Shown here: piece by piece, positions 49,413 to 59,473 of the stretch
Position numbering within the stretch: position 1 is the stretch's first letter
How the letters are laid out: each line of letters starts with the position of its first letter
NCBI GenBank assembly: GCA_019828595.1
Contig: JAHQRK010000008.1
Location: forward strand, 1,922,001 to 1,986,000
From: Aphanomyces cochlioides
Lineage: Eukaryota; Oomycota; Saprolegniomycetes; Saprolegniales; Verrucalvaceae
DNA length: 64,000 bases
Reading direction: 5' to 3'
Translations under genes and position numbers: made by a program
The notes under the pieces: generated by a model
Database searches by the model: none
What the model was told of the DNA's origin: nothing
What the model saw: only the letters and a program-made list of their open reading frames with translations

Positions 49413-51870
49413 GGGAAGCGATCGTTGTGAGATCCGCTAGGTCGCCGTGAATTAAAGTAGGTTCGCTTGGGTGAAACATGACTTGATTGTGGAGAGTGAT
49501 ATCCAAATCGTTGCTTTCGTGTAGTTGAAGGATTTTTGTCATGATGTGACACATCGATTCTCCGTCGCCAGTGTACATGAATTCCATTCTGTTCCATATG
49601 TGGAGGCCAAGGTCGGTGTACATCAGGAGTGACATGAGCGTTTCGGAGGATAGACTGCGTTTACCAAGGCGAGAGGGTAACGCTGTCACTGGACTTTTTG
49701 TTGAGGCCAAAATTGCCGCATCGCTATTGAAATATAGTGGAGCATGAACTGCCATCAATACTTCTGCAATGGCCAGCACTTCTTCGACTTCAACTCTGTT
49801 GAGGACGATGTCATCATCGGTGATGATTGCCTCGATGAGTGGGAGGTTGTTGACCATCTTCTGGTCACTGAACACCGAGATCACGTGGTCGTGAGTGATT
49901 GGAGTGCCGAATGTTGCCTCGTAGAGCTGACCAAAAGATTTTGTGCCACCACCAGACGCTCTTAGCCAACGATTAAGCAGTCGAAGACGAACAAAGTATT
50001 CGAAGCTGTCACGATTGGAGACAAAAATTTGGTGCAGTTGCAGTCCAAATTCGATTGGCGCACGTTCTAGATGGATGCAGATCGTGTCAACACGCCCGTC
50101 CGTAATCAATTTCAATAAGTTGAAGGAATCGTGCGCTAACGCTTCCTTAACTTGGGCCGGGATATGTTGTGGTGCGTTTTGAGCCTTGGTGTCAAGGTCG
50201 TTGAGCTCGGCAAGTATGGCATCGAGAGACTTCTCAAACCTTTGGATTGAGCCCTCGTGGGGTTTGATCCCGCTAATGAACTCTTCAGCGGCAACGTGCA
50301 CCTTGTCACCAGATTTGAGTGTCAGCTTTGGAACAAATACTTTGACAGTGGTGTTGCCAACTGTCGTTTCGTGTTCCTCGGGCTCAACATTAGCGCGTTC
50401 GTCCAGAGCCGCAAACATGTTCGGGGAGATCCAAGGACGATCAGGAGCTGGGATTGAGCCAGCGGAGATTGGGGTTTTCTTTCTTTTGCCTGTAGTTTGA
50501 ACTTCAGTCCATTCCTTGTTGCTGTCTCGGGTCGTTTTCTGCCGTTTGGCAGTGGATGTCGAGACAGCGGCGTCTCCCCGTGGGCGGTGAGGGGTTGCGT
50601 GAAGTCCATGTTGGGTGGCGATTACATCGAGGTCAAGGCGCGCGAGCTTCTTGTCACGGTAAAACCATCCTTGACCAAACACGCGGAGGCACCGACCCTT
50701 GAAAATGAATTCTTCAATTGATCGACCGTCATTGTGCATAGATTCGGGTATAGCTGTCCCTTCAAAATACAAGCGATAACGAGAGCTAGCCAAGCCAGTC
50801 GTCGAGGAAACTGTGGAGTATGAGCCCCACAAAAAGCGCGGCTCAAGCTTTGACATGATGCTGAACATGAGACGTTCTTCATCCTGTCCTTGGAGACCAG
50901 ATGGGATATCGATGAAATATCCATCAAGTATATGGGGCTCAGTCATGACAAATCTCTGAGAGCTGCCATCCTTTGCCACTTGGATCTTGAGAGAGACTCC
51001 ACGCAGCTTTTTAAGAGCATCTTCAGAGGCTATGCCCCACTTGAGAAGACGATTGGAGACATCTTTCTCGCACTTGATGACATCGACAAATGCATCGTCC
51101 AAATCAAGCGCTTGGTTGTCAAACAATAGAGATGTCATTGCCTTGGAGATGTCGATGTATTTGGTGTATTGGCCAGTGGACATTTGTAGCCAGCCAACAA
51201 CATCTCTGGGGGAATGTTTTTGGATGGGCAAAGTGTCGTCAAACGTGAGAGATCCTGTCGCGCGTTTTTGCAACAAGGACGCCAGCTCGGCCATAGTTGG
51301 TCGATAATGGCCGACGTCACTGTTCCGCTGAGCCTTGGCAGATTTAGCTCTCTGCTTGGCTTGGAATTCCCACACGCATTCGTTTGGCTTTTTGGTCGAG
51401 GTGTTCGACTCGGGTGGTATTGGCACGGAGCGTGTTGTAGCAGGAGGCGAGGCATCGATTTGAGCTTCAGGCTCCATTTCCACATCAACATTGGTGTCGC
51501 GAATCGATTGGTCTTCAGAGCGCGGCTCCAGCTCAGTGGCTTGAGTAATCGGTGGGGTATGTGGTTGGTTGTTGTTGGAGATATCCTCTATGTCTTCATC
51601 AGGCATCGGAGAAACATTATCCTTGTTGACAGTTTTGTCGCTGGTACGAGCGCTTGGTAATGGCACGCGACCACCGAGTGTAGCAAGACGTATGGGCGGT
51701 TGAGCAGCAGGCGGAGTTTTGTCGATGATTGAGTCAGGTTCATCGTCATCATCATCGTCAACAATCACCTCCATGATACTAGAAGCGTCCGAGGTATTGC
51801 GAAAGGGAGAGGCAGAAAAAGCTGAGGGCTTGTGTGCATGAGCACGGCTGGAAGAGCGGGTAGTCGCCAT
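49405..51870 (-). CDS. ORF1 of element B (copy 2)
   Basis: 821 aa from MATTRS. It differs from copy 1 by at least Phe for Ile in KV.VPKLTL. The same acidic patch, core and basic patches are present. It overlaps the ORF2 frame by 8 nt at SRG-TAA. Confidence 0.87.
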   Translation of the reverse strand: MATTRSSSRAHAHKPSAFSASPFRNTSDASSIMEVIVDDDDDDEPDSIIDKTPPAAQPPIRLATLGGRVPLPSARTSDKTVNKDNVSPMPDEDIEDISNNNQPHTPPITQATELEPRSEDQSIRDTNVDVEMEPEAQIDASPPATTRSVPIPPESNTSTKKPNECVWEFQAKQRAKSAKAQRNSDVGHYRPTMAELASLLQKRATGSLTFDDTLPIQKHSPRDVVGWLQMSTGQYTKYIDISKAMTSLLFDNQALDLDDAFVDVIKCEKDVSNRLLKWGIASEDALKKLRGVSLKIQVAKDGSSQRFVMTEPHILDGYFIDIPSGLQGQDEERLMFSIMSKLEPRFLWGSYSTVSSTTGLASSRYRLYFEGTAIPESMHNDGRSIEEFIFKGRCLRVFGQGWFYRDKKLARLDLDVIATQHGLHATPHRPRGDAAVSTSTAKRQKTTRDSNKEWTEVQTTGKRKKTPISAGSIPAPDRPWISPNMFAALDERANVEPEEHETTVGNTTVKVFVPKLTLKSGDKVHVAAEEFISGIKPHEGSIQRFEKSLDAILAELNDLDTKAQNAPQHIPAQVKEALAHDSFNLLKLITDGRVDTICIHLERAPIEFGLQLHQIFVSNRDSFEYFVRLRLLNRWLRASGGGTKSFGQLYEATFGTPITHDHVISVFSDQKMVNNLPLIEAIITDDDIVLNRVEVEEVLAIAEVLMAVHAPLYFNSDAAILASTKSPVTALPSRLGKRSLSSETLMSLLMYTDLGLHIWNRMEFMYTGDGESMCHIMTKILQLHESNDLDITLHNQVMFHPSEPTLIHGDLADLTTIASRG

Positions 51871-51921
51871 GTTGTCAGTTTTGGACAGTGGTACTGCGGG
51901 GTAGCTGGCAAATTGGAAACT

Positions 51922-51994
51922 GCTCCTATGGCTCAGTTGGTAGAGCGTCAGTCTCATAATCTGAAGGTCGCCAGTTCGATCCTGGCTGGGAGCA
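51922..51994 (+). tRNA. Elongator tRNA-Met (CAU), regenerated next to B copy 2
   Basis: A7 gene. Unlike the other regenerated genes its trailer is TCTTT, as in units 1-12. The unit carries CATACGTC. Confidence 0.97.
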
Positions 51995-52974
51995 GCCTCT
52001 TTCATCCCTTTTTCTTGCCGCACTTGAACCGACATTCTCACAAAATCAAGCACACTACCATCGACACACAACAAGTATCACTCTGTCCCCTCGTCGTCAA
52101 AATAGCACCACCAGTCAACTAACACACACATTCCATTTGCCACACAAGGCCAGACGCATCGAAATGTTGTACCAACACACTACTCAATATACCTGCACCG
52201 ACATATGCGCAAGTCTGTGAACGCGGCCAAAAACATCGCTCGTTCAGTCCTCCTGAGATCTCTTCTTTGCATGCACTCATGCCACTTTGTGTCGTGACAA
52301 CAAGAACACTACTAAACACCGCGGTCCCAATCACTGATCACATGTATTACCTCGTTAGACGCAGAGGCTTAATATTGAATCCCCACGTTGCTTGATAAAC
52401 GAAAGGTTGACAATACGACAGGAAAAACTCACGAACGTCTCACTCTTAGCTCTCAAAAGCAGTTCAATAGTGCCAGTGATTTCGATAGTAGTGTCTACAG
52501 TCGAAATGAACCAGGGATCGTAGAGTCTCCATATTGCGAATACTTTTACACAAATGAATGCCGCTGTGGCTACAGTGGTAAAGTGTCAATGGGTTTGTTT
52601 TGAATGGAATGAGAAGTGTGTTTACGCAAGGACTCGATGTGTTTGTGCGCATCCTTCCAGCAAGCATACGTCAAGAAAAGTGTAGCGTCGGTCACCGGGG
52701 TAAACGCCATGCATTTGTATATGTTTCTAAGGTTCAAGAATACATGAGAAAGGATCCGTCGATGAGTTCCAGCATTTTTAGTCGTTGGTGGCATGTATGA
52801 AGTCTTGTAGACGTCAGTATCTCTATTTTTGAGGTGGTTTCAAGTGGAAGAAATGTTTGAATTTTTGGTAAGGCGAAAGATGGAGTGCGAGTAGTTTGAG
52901 ACGAGAGTGGGGTATGAATAGGAAGGTGTTTGAATGGTGGATTTAGAATTTGAAGTGTCCAATCAAGGCATGCC

Positions 52975-53047
52975 GCTCCTATGGCTCAGTTGGTAGAGCG
53001 TCAGTCTCATAATCTGAAGGTCGCCAGTTCGATCCTGGCTGGGAGCA
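52975..53047 (+). tRNA. Elongator tRNA-Met (CAU)
   Basis: A7 gene with native upstream flank and TTTTT trailer. Confidence 0.97.
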
Positions 53048-54027
53048 GCCTTTTTCATCCCTTTTTCTTGCCGCACTTGAACCGACATTCTCACAAAATC
53101 AAGCACACTACCATCGACACACAACAAGTATCACTCTGTCCCCTCGTCGTCAAAATAGCACCACCAGTCAACTAACACACACATTCCATTTGCCACACAA
53201 GGCCAGACGCATCGAAATGTTGTACCAACACACTACTCAATATACCTGCACCGACATATGCGCAAGTCTGTGAACGCGGCCAAAAACATCGCTCGTTCAG
53301 TCCTCCTGAGATCTCTTCTTTGCATGCACTCATGCCACTTTGTGTCGTGACAACAAGAACACTACTAAACACCGCGGTCCCAATCACTGATCACATGTAT
53401 TACCTCGTTAGACGCAGAGGCTTAATATTGAATCCCCACGTTGCTTGATAAACGAAAGGTTGACAATACGACAGGAAAAACTCACGAACGTCTCACTCTT
53501 AGCTCTCAAAAGCAGTTCAATAGTGCCAGTGATTTCGATAGTAGTGTCTACAGTCGAAATGAACCAGGGATCGTAGAGTCTCCATATTGCGAATACTTTT
53601 ACACAAATGAATGCCGCTGTGGCTACAGTGGTAAAGTGTCAATGGGTTTGTTTTGAATGGAATGAGAAGTGTGTTTACGCAAGGACTCGATGTGTTTGTG
53701 CGCATCCTTCCAGCAAGCATACATCAAGAAAAGTGTAGCGTCGGTCACCGGGGTAAACGCCATGCATTTGTATATGTTTCTAAGGTTCAAGAATACATGA
53801 GAAAGGATCCGTCGATGAGTTCCAGCATTTTTAGTCGTTGGTGGCATGTATGAAGTCTTGTAGACGTCAGTATCTCTATTTTTGAGGTGGTTTCAAGTGG
53901 AAGAAATGTTTGAATTTTTGGTAAGGCGAAAGATGGAGTGCGAGTAGTTTGAGACGAGAGTGGGGTATGAATAGGAAGGTGTTTGAATGGTGGATTTAGA
54001 ATTTGAAGTGTCCAATCAAGGCATGCC

Positions 54028-54100
54028 GCTCCTATGGCTCAGTTGGTAGAGCGTCAGTCTCATAATCTGAAGGTCGCCAGTTCGATCCTGGCTGGGAGCA
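54028..54100 (+). tRNA. Elongator tRNA-Met (CAU)
   Basis: A7 gene, TTTTT trailer, CATACGTC in the spacer. Confidence 0.97.
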
Positions 54101-55080
54101 GCCTTTTTCATCCCTTTTTCTTGCCGCACTTGAACCGACATTCTCACAAAATCAAGCACACTACCATCGACACACAACAAGTATCACTCTGTCCCCTCGT
54201 CGTCAAAATAGCACCACCAGTCAACTAACACACACATTCCATTTGCCACACAAGGCCAGACGCATCGAAATGTTGTACCAACACACTACTCAATATACCT
54301 GCACCGACATATGCGCAAGTCTGTGAACGCGGCCAAAAACATCGCTCGTTCAGTCCTCCTGAGATCTCTTCTTTGCATGCACTCATGCCACTTTGTGTCG
54401 TGACAACAAGAACACTACTAAACACCGCGGTCCCAATCACTGATCACATGTATTACCTCGTTAGACGCAGAGGCTTAATATTGAATCCCCACGTTGCTTG
54501 ATAAACGAAAGGTTGACAATACGACAGGAAAAACTCACGAACGTCTCACTCTTAGCTCTCAAAAGCAGTTCAATAGTGCCAGTGATTTCGATAGTAGTGT
54601 CTACAGTCGAAATGAACCAGGGATCGTAGAGTCTCCATATTGCGAATACTTTTACACAAATGAATGCCGCTGTGGCTACAGTGGTAAAGTGTCAATGGGT
54701 TTGTTTTGAATGGAATGAGAAGTGTGTTTACGCAAGGACTCGATGTGTTTGTGCGCATCCTTCCAGCAAGCATACGTCAAGAAAAGTGTAGCGTCGGTCA
54801 CCGGGGTAAACGCCATGCATTTGTATATGTTTCTAAGGTTCAAGAATACATGAGAAAGGATCCGTCGATGAGTTCCAGCATTTTTAGTCGTTGGTGGCAT
54901 GTATGAAGTCTTGTAGACGTCAGTATCTCTATTTTTGAGGTGGTTTCAAGTGGAAGAAATGTTTGAATTTTTGGTAAGGCGAAAGATGGAGTGCGAGTAG
55001 TTTGAGACGAGAGTGGGGTATGAATAGGAAGGTGTTTGAATGGTGGATTTAGAATTTGAAGTGTCCAATCAAGGCATGCC

Positions 55081-55153
55081 GCTCCTATGGCTCAGTTGGT
55101 AGAGCGTCAGTCTCATAATCTGAAGGTCGCCAGTTCGATCCTGGCTGGGAGCA
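55081..55153 (+). tRNA. Elongator tRNA-Met (CAU)
   Basis: A7 gene, TTTTT trailer. It is the last intact tRNA gene in the window. Confidence 0.97.
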
Positions 55154-56133
55154 GCCTTTTTCATCCCTTTTTCTTGCCGCACTTGAACCGACATTCTCAC
55201 AAAATCAAGCACACTACCATCGACACACAACAAGTATCACTCTGTCCCCTCGTCGTCAAAATAGCACCACCAGTCAACTAACACACACATTCCATTTGCC
55301 ACACAAGGCCAGACGCATCGAAATGTTGTACCAACACACTACTCAATATACCTGCACCGACATATGCGCAAGTCTGTGAACGCGGCCAAAAACATCGCTC
55401 GTTCAGTCCTCCTGAGATCTCTTCTTTGCATGCACTCATGCCACTTTGTGTCGTGACAACAAGAACACTACTAAACACCGCGGTCCCAATCACTGATCAC
55501 ATGTATTACCTCGTTAGACGCAGAGGCTTAATATTGAATCCCCACGTTGCTTGATAAACGAAAGGTTGACAATACGACAGGAAAAACTCACGAACGTCTC
55601 ACTCTTAGCTCTCAAAAGCAGTTCAATAGTGCCAGTGATTTCGATAGTAGTGTCTACAGTCGAAATGAACCAGGGATCGTAGAGTCTCCATATTGCGAAT
55701 ACTTTTACACAAATGAATGCCGCTGTGGCTACAGTGGTAAAGTGTCAATGGGTTTGTTTTGAATGGAATGAGAAGTGTGTTTACGCAAGGACTCGATGTG
55801 TTTGTGCGCATCCTTCCAGCAAGCATACATCAAGAAAAGTGTAGCGTCGGTCACCGGGGTAAACGCCATGCATTTGTATATGTTTCTAAGGTTCAAGAAT
55901 ACATGAGAAAGGATCCGTCGATGAGTTCCAGCATTTTTAGTCGTTGGTGGCATGTATGAAGTCTTGTAGACGTCAGTATCTCTATTTTTGAGGTGGTTTC
56001 AAGTGGAAGAAATGTTTGAATTTTTGGTAAGGCGAAAGATGGAGTGCGAGTAGTTTGAGACGAGAGTGGGGTATGAATAGGAAGGTGTTTGAATGGTGGA
56101 TTTAGAATTTGAAGTGTCCAATCAAGGCATGCC

Positions 56134-56147
56134 GCTCCTATGGCTCA
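56134..56147 (+). repeat. 14-nt tRNA-Met stub at the base of the third stack
   Basis: GCTCCTATGGCTCA with G at tRNA position 9. The next two stubs have T there. Confidence 0.95.
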
Positions 56148-56674
56148 ATGTCAATGGGGAGTCTATTTGTAGTTAATGTAAACTACAAACTAATATTGCC
56201 CGAAGGCTCATCCCATTTCCAACTGCTAGGCTGAATTGGAAATCAATTTGGCTTTTCGTTTTCTTGATTCGCTTCGACGTTGGGACTTCGATTTCTTCGG
56301 TGTTTGTAAGCTAACACGGCGAATATGTCGGATAAAACTGACTCTTGGCATCTGACCCAGGGGGTATACATTTTCATTGTCTTGGATCATACATAGACTT
56401 CGGTCTATGCAGCGCTTGTATCGCTTGGCGAGGACCCAGCAATGGGATGTTGAATCAGTGACAGAAACAACCAAGAATTCTCCGTCAGGCTCATCCAATA
56501 TCGCTCTACAGATATCACGAATTGGATCACCCACCGATTGCTTGAGCAGTTGACGGGAGAATATGGCGTCGTTGTAGTGGAATCCATGTCTGTATGCCAG
56601 CTTGAGAAAATCATGCATCTTGGAAGGGGGAATGCCCGCGTCTTGAGGAACTCCATGGGCCTCTTTGAAACCCG
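56148..56674 (-). mobile_element. Element B, 5'-truncated 527-bp copy
   Basis: 3' UTR plus the C-terminal part of ORF3, cut at GAAACCCG. It is followed by CGCTCCTATTGCTCA and an A fragment. Confidence 0.93.
56226..56674 (-). pseudogene. ORF3 C-terminal fragment (element B)
   Basis: About 149 codons. It retains the His and Asp of the protease-like part but not the Cys. One Thr-to-Arg change (YRHG for YTHG). Confidence 0.85.
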
Positions 56675-56675
56675 C

Positions 56676-56689
56676 GCTCCTATTGCTCA
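56676..56689 (+). repeat. 14-nt tRNA-Met stub with G9T mutation
   Basis: GCTCCTATTGCTCA. It differs from the usual stub at tRNA position 9 and is shared only with 57954-57967. Confidence 0.93.
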
Positions 56690-57952
56690 CTGCAATGGGG
56701 AGGTATATTAATAGACTTTCAATATCTACTAATACTAATATTGCCTACTAACGGCTCATCCCACTTCCAAATGCTTCAGCAGATTTTCTACTTTGGGCTT
56801 TGGAGTACAGCGATTTTTGACTTGTTGAATAAATACTTGGGGCTTGTTAATTTGGGGCTGAAGGTTGGAGCGCGAGCAAAGTCGGGTACTTGGCTACCAG
56901 TGGGCGATAGACAGGTTGTCTATGCAAAGTATTGATTGCTGAAATTGCTTCCACTCGTTGAGGGCTGTCAACTTCTTGGAGGCGAAGCCATCTGCGGATC
57001 GATGCATGCCATCGGATGAAGCTGACTTCTTGCCAAATTTCTGGCGGAGGCGGCTCCTTCGATTCGAACTTGGCGGCGTTGTGCGTTGTCCAAATATAGT
57101 GAAGGTTGGAAGCACACAGAAGAGCCCAGAGCACAAACAGTATGTCTTGAAGCTGGCTACCGCGTTCGTTGACTTGAAAGCGGTCGATGTTGGTGATGGC
57201 AGTCCAATCGAAATTGACACCGAAGCATCGCCAAGCGGTCGCGTGAAAACGCCAAAGGGGATACACGCGAGAGCAGGTGTGGAAGGCGTGGTGTTGGTTC
57301 TCCGGTGCGTCGCAATTGGTATAGACACAGCAAATTACGTCTGGCTGCTGAGGTTGCAAGTAGAACAAGCGCGAGTTGACAGGCAGCATGTTGAACAACA
57401 GTCGAAACCAAACGTCGCCATGGAGGGGAGGCGGCCAACGGCATGTTTTGCGGATGAGTCGCACGTAGGTCGCAATATCTTGTTGCTCGACGCGGGACGA
57501 TGTCGCCACTGGGTGCGGTTTTCCATCCGAAGGGGCGTGATGCGCCAAACGTGATACGAGTCGCTTGGGCCAACGCTCGAAGGATAGCAATTGATCTTTG
57601 AAAAGTGCCTTGAAAGGGTGACTTGTTGTATCGATATCGGTCAAAGCAGTTCCAGTTCGAACGCCAGACGTGCGGAGGACTTGGTCGAATATCTTGGTGA
57701 GGTGGCTATAAACTTGACCAGCACGTTCGGGTGCTGCAAATCCCATCGCGCCGTTCGCTTGTAACGTCACTTGTGCCGCACGGTTGTTGGATGACAGTCG
57801 ATCAATAAACGCAGCTCTTGTAGGCCATGTCCCTTGCCGTGTCAAGAAGTCTTTGAGGCAGTGGAAACCGTTTTGAGACGCATGTCTACACCATCGACGA
57901 CACAGAGCAGTCTTCACGACATTTGATGTAGCACCCGCAGGACCAACTTGCA
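56690..57952 (-). mobile_element. Element A, 5'-truncated 1.26-kb copy (A3)
   Basis: Starts at CTGCAATGGGGAGG and is truncated within ORF2 at ACTTGCA. It is closer to A2 than A1 at the CGGCTCC site. Confidence 0.93.
56847..57952 (-). pseudogene. ORF2 C-terminal fragment (element A3)
   Basis: About 368 codons, from VQVGPAG through the CCHC-like motif to the normal TAA. It lacks endonuclease and RT. Confidence 0.9.
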
Positions 57953-57953
57953 C

Positions 57954-57967
57954 GCTCCTATTGCTCA
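57954..57967 (+). repeat. 14-nt tRNA-Met stub with G9T mutation (second)
   Basis: GCTCCTATTGCTCA, preceded by C as in a 15-bp duplication. It joins directly to the AATGTC-side end of the last B. Confidence 0.93.
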
Positions 57968-58045
57968 ATGTCAATGGGGAGTCTATTTGTAGTTAATGTA
58001 AACTACAAACTAATATTGCCCGAAGGCTCATCCCATTTCCAACTG

Positions 58046-59422
58046 CTAGGCTGAATTGGAAATCAATTTGGCTTTTCGTTTTCTTGATTCGCTTCGACGT
58101 TGGGACTTCGATTTCTTCGGTGTTTGTAAGCTAACACGGCGAATATGTCGGATAAAACTGACTCTTGGCATCTGACCCAGGGGGTATACATTTTCATTGT
58201 CTTGGATCATACATAGACTTCGGTCTATGCAGCGCTTGTATCGCTTGGCGAGGACCCAGCAATGGGATGTTGAATCAGTGACAGAAACAACCAAGAATTC
58301 TCCGTCAGGCTCATCCAATATCGCTCTACAGATATCACGAATTGGATCACCCACCGATTGCTTGAGCAGTTGACGGGAGAATATGGCGTCGTTGTAGTGG
58401 AATCCATGTGTGTATGCCAGCTTGAGAAAATCATGCATCTTGGAAGGGGGAATGCCCGCGTCTTGAGGAACTCCATGGGCCTCTTTGAAACCCGAAATGA
58501 CTTCTTCGCTGAGCTCAAAATTGGAGACATTCAAATTGGTAGCAACGATTCGGATTGCAGCCGCAAGACAAGATTTGTCACTGTTGTTGCCAATTTCTAG
58601 CCACAGAGGATCCATCGCTCGAAATTCAGCAAGCGTTGGGGCGAGACCAGTGTTCGTGAGGAAGTGGGCTCCAGCTTGTCGCCATCGTTGGTACATCGCC
58701 ACGGCTTCTTGACACCCGCTGAGGTCTTTTTCGTCGAACCAGTCTTTGTCGAGTCCATCCGGGCGTTGAAACTTCCAGTTGACTTGGTATTGAATAGTTG
58801 AAATTCGATTTCGCATTGATGCCACTTCGCGGTGGTCATCGATAAACAACACTTCATCGATGTCATCATCGTCGGTTGGAATTCGCAGAGTGCGTGGGCG
58901 GTTGGTTGGGGCATCAGCCGTTGTCGCATTCGTTTGTGGCCTGGCTGGAACAGAAACATCGTCCAATAGATCCATGAGGGATGGTAGCGGAGATCCATTG
59001 TCATTGCCCAAGGGGTCAAATTCGCGGGTGCTCGAGTTCAAAATGGACATATCAGGAGTAAATTGGTGTTCTTCAGTTGTAACTGGACTTGAAGGACGAG
59101 TGTCGGATGATTGCGTCATAGGTACAGAAATCTCAACTCCATCCACTCCCTCAAGAGTAATCCCTGGAGACATCGAGCTCCCCACACCTCGTGTAGTTAT
59201 GGGTCTCGACGTCTGCGCGGGGAGTACGCTATCGGCAGTGAAAATCGTTGAAGCTTCCATTGTTGTTGTCTTGGGTAAAATCAAAAGTGAGTCTTGGAGA
59301 ATTGTTTTGAGATTCTCACTGAACTTATTCTCAGTTGCGACACTTGAGTCAGGCACGATTTGATTGGGCAGTGAAATGTTTTGCGCGGATCGTGAGTGAT
59401 GGTCGCCAGGATTCCCAATCAA
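58046..59422 (-). CDS. ORF3 of element B (copy 3)
   Basis: 458-codon open frame, with no ATG before residue 55. It appears identical in protein to the copy at 32920-34296, including the chromodomain-like segment and the Cys/His/Asp pattern. Confidence 0.75.
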   Translation of the reverse strand: MIGNPGDHHSRSAQNISLPNQIVPDSSVATENKFSENLKTILQDSLLILPKTTTMEASTIFTADSVLPAQTSRPITTRGVGSSMSPGITLEGVDGVEISVPMTQSSDTRPSSPVTTEEHQFTPDMSILNSSTREFDPLGNDNGSPLPSLMDLLDDVSVPARPQTNATTADAPTNRPRTLRIPTDDDDIDEVLFIDDHREVASMRNRISTIQYQVNWKFQRPDGLDKDWFDEKDLSGCQEAVAMYQRWRQAGAHFLTNTGLAPTLAEFRAMDPLWLEIGNNSDKSCLAAAIRIVATNLNVSNFELSEEVISGFKEAHGVPQDAGIPPSKMHDFLKLAYTHGFHYNDAIFSRQLLKQSVGDPIRDICRAILDEPDGEFLVVSVTDSTSHCWVLAKRYKRCIDRSLCMIQDNENVYPLGQMPRVSFIRHIRRVSLQTPKKSKSQRRSESRKRKAKLISNSA

Positions 59423-59473
59423 AAATTCAGCTGGGATACCAAGTCAAGAATACAGCTGGGGCTTGTAATCAAA

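Larger units (their letters stand above)
43791..51921 (-). mobile_element. Element B, full-length copy 2 (8131 bp)
   Basis: Same length and organisation as 32842-40972, with scattered substitutions. The 5' terminus is identical (51887-51921). It shares the G4 frameshift of copy 1 but lacks the CTCT insertion; it has its own extra T in the endonuclease. Confidence 0.95.
51922..56133 (+). repeat. Four tandem 1053-bp tRNA-Met units
   Basis: Units start at 51922, 52975, 54028 and 55081. All are A7 and CAAA. CATACGTC and CATACATC alternate between successive units, which hints at a two-unit duplication. No other genes in the spacers. Confidence 0.96.
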
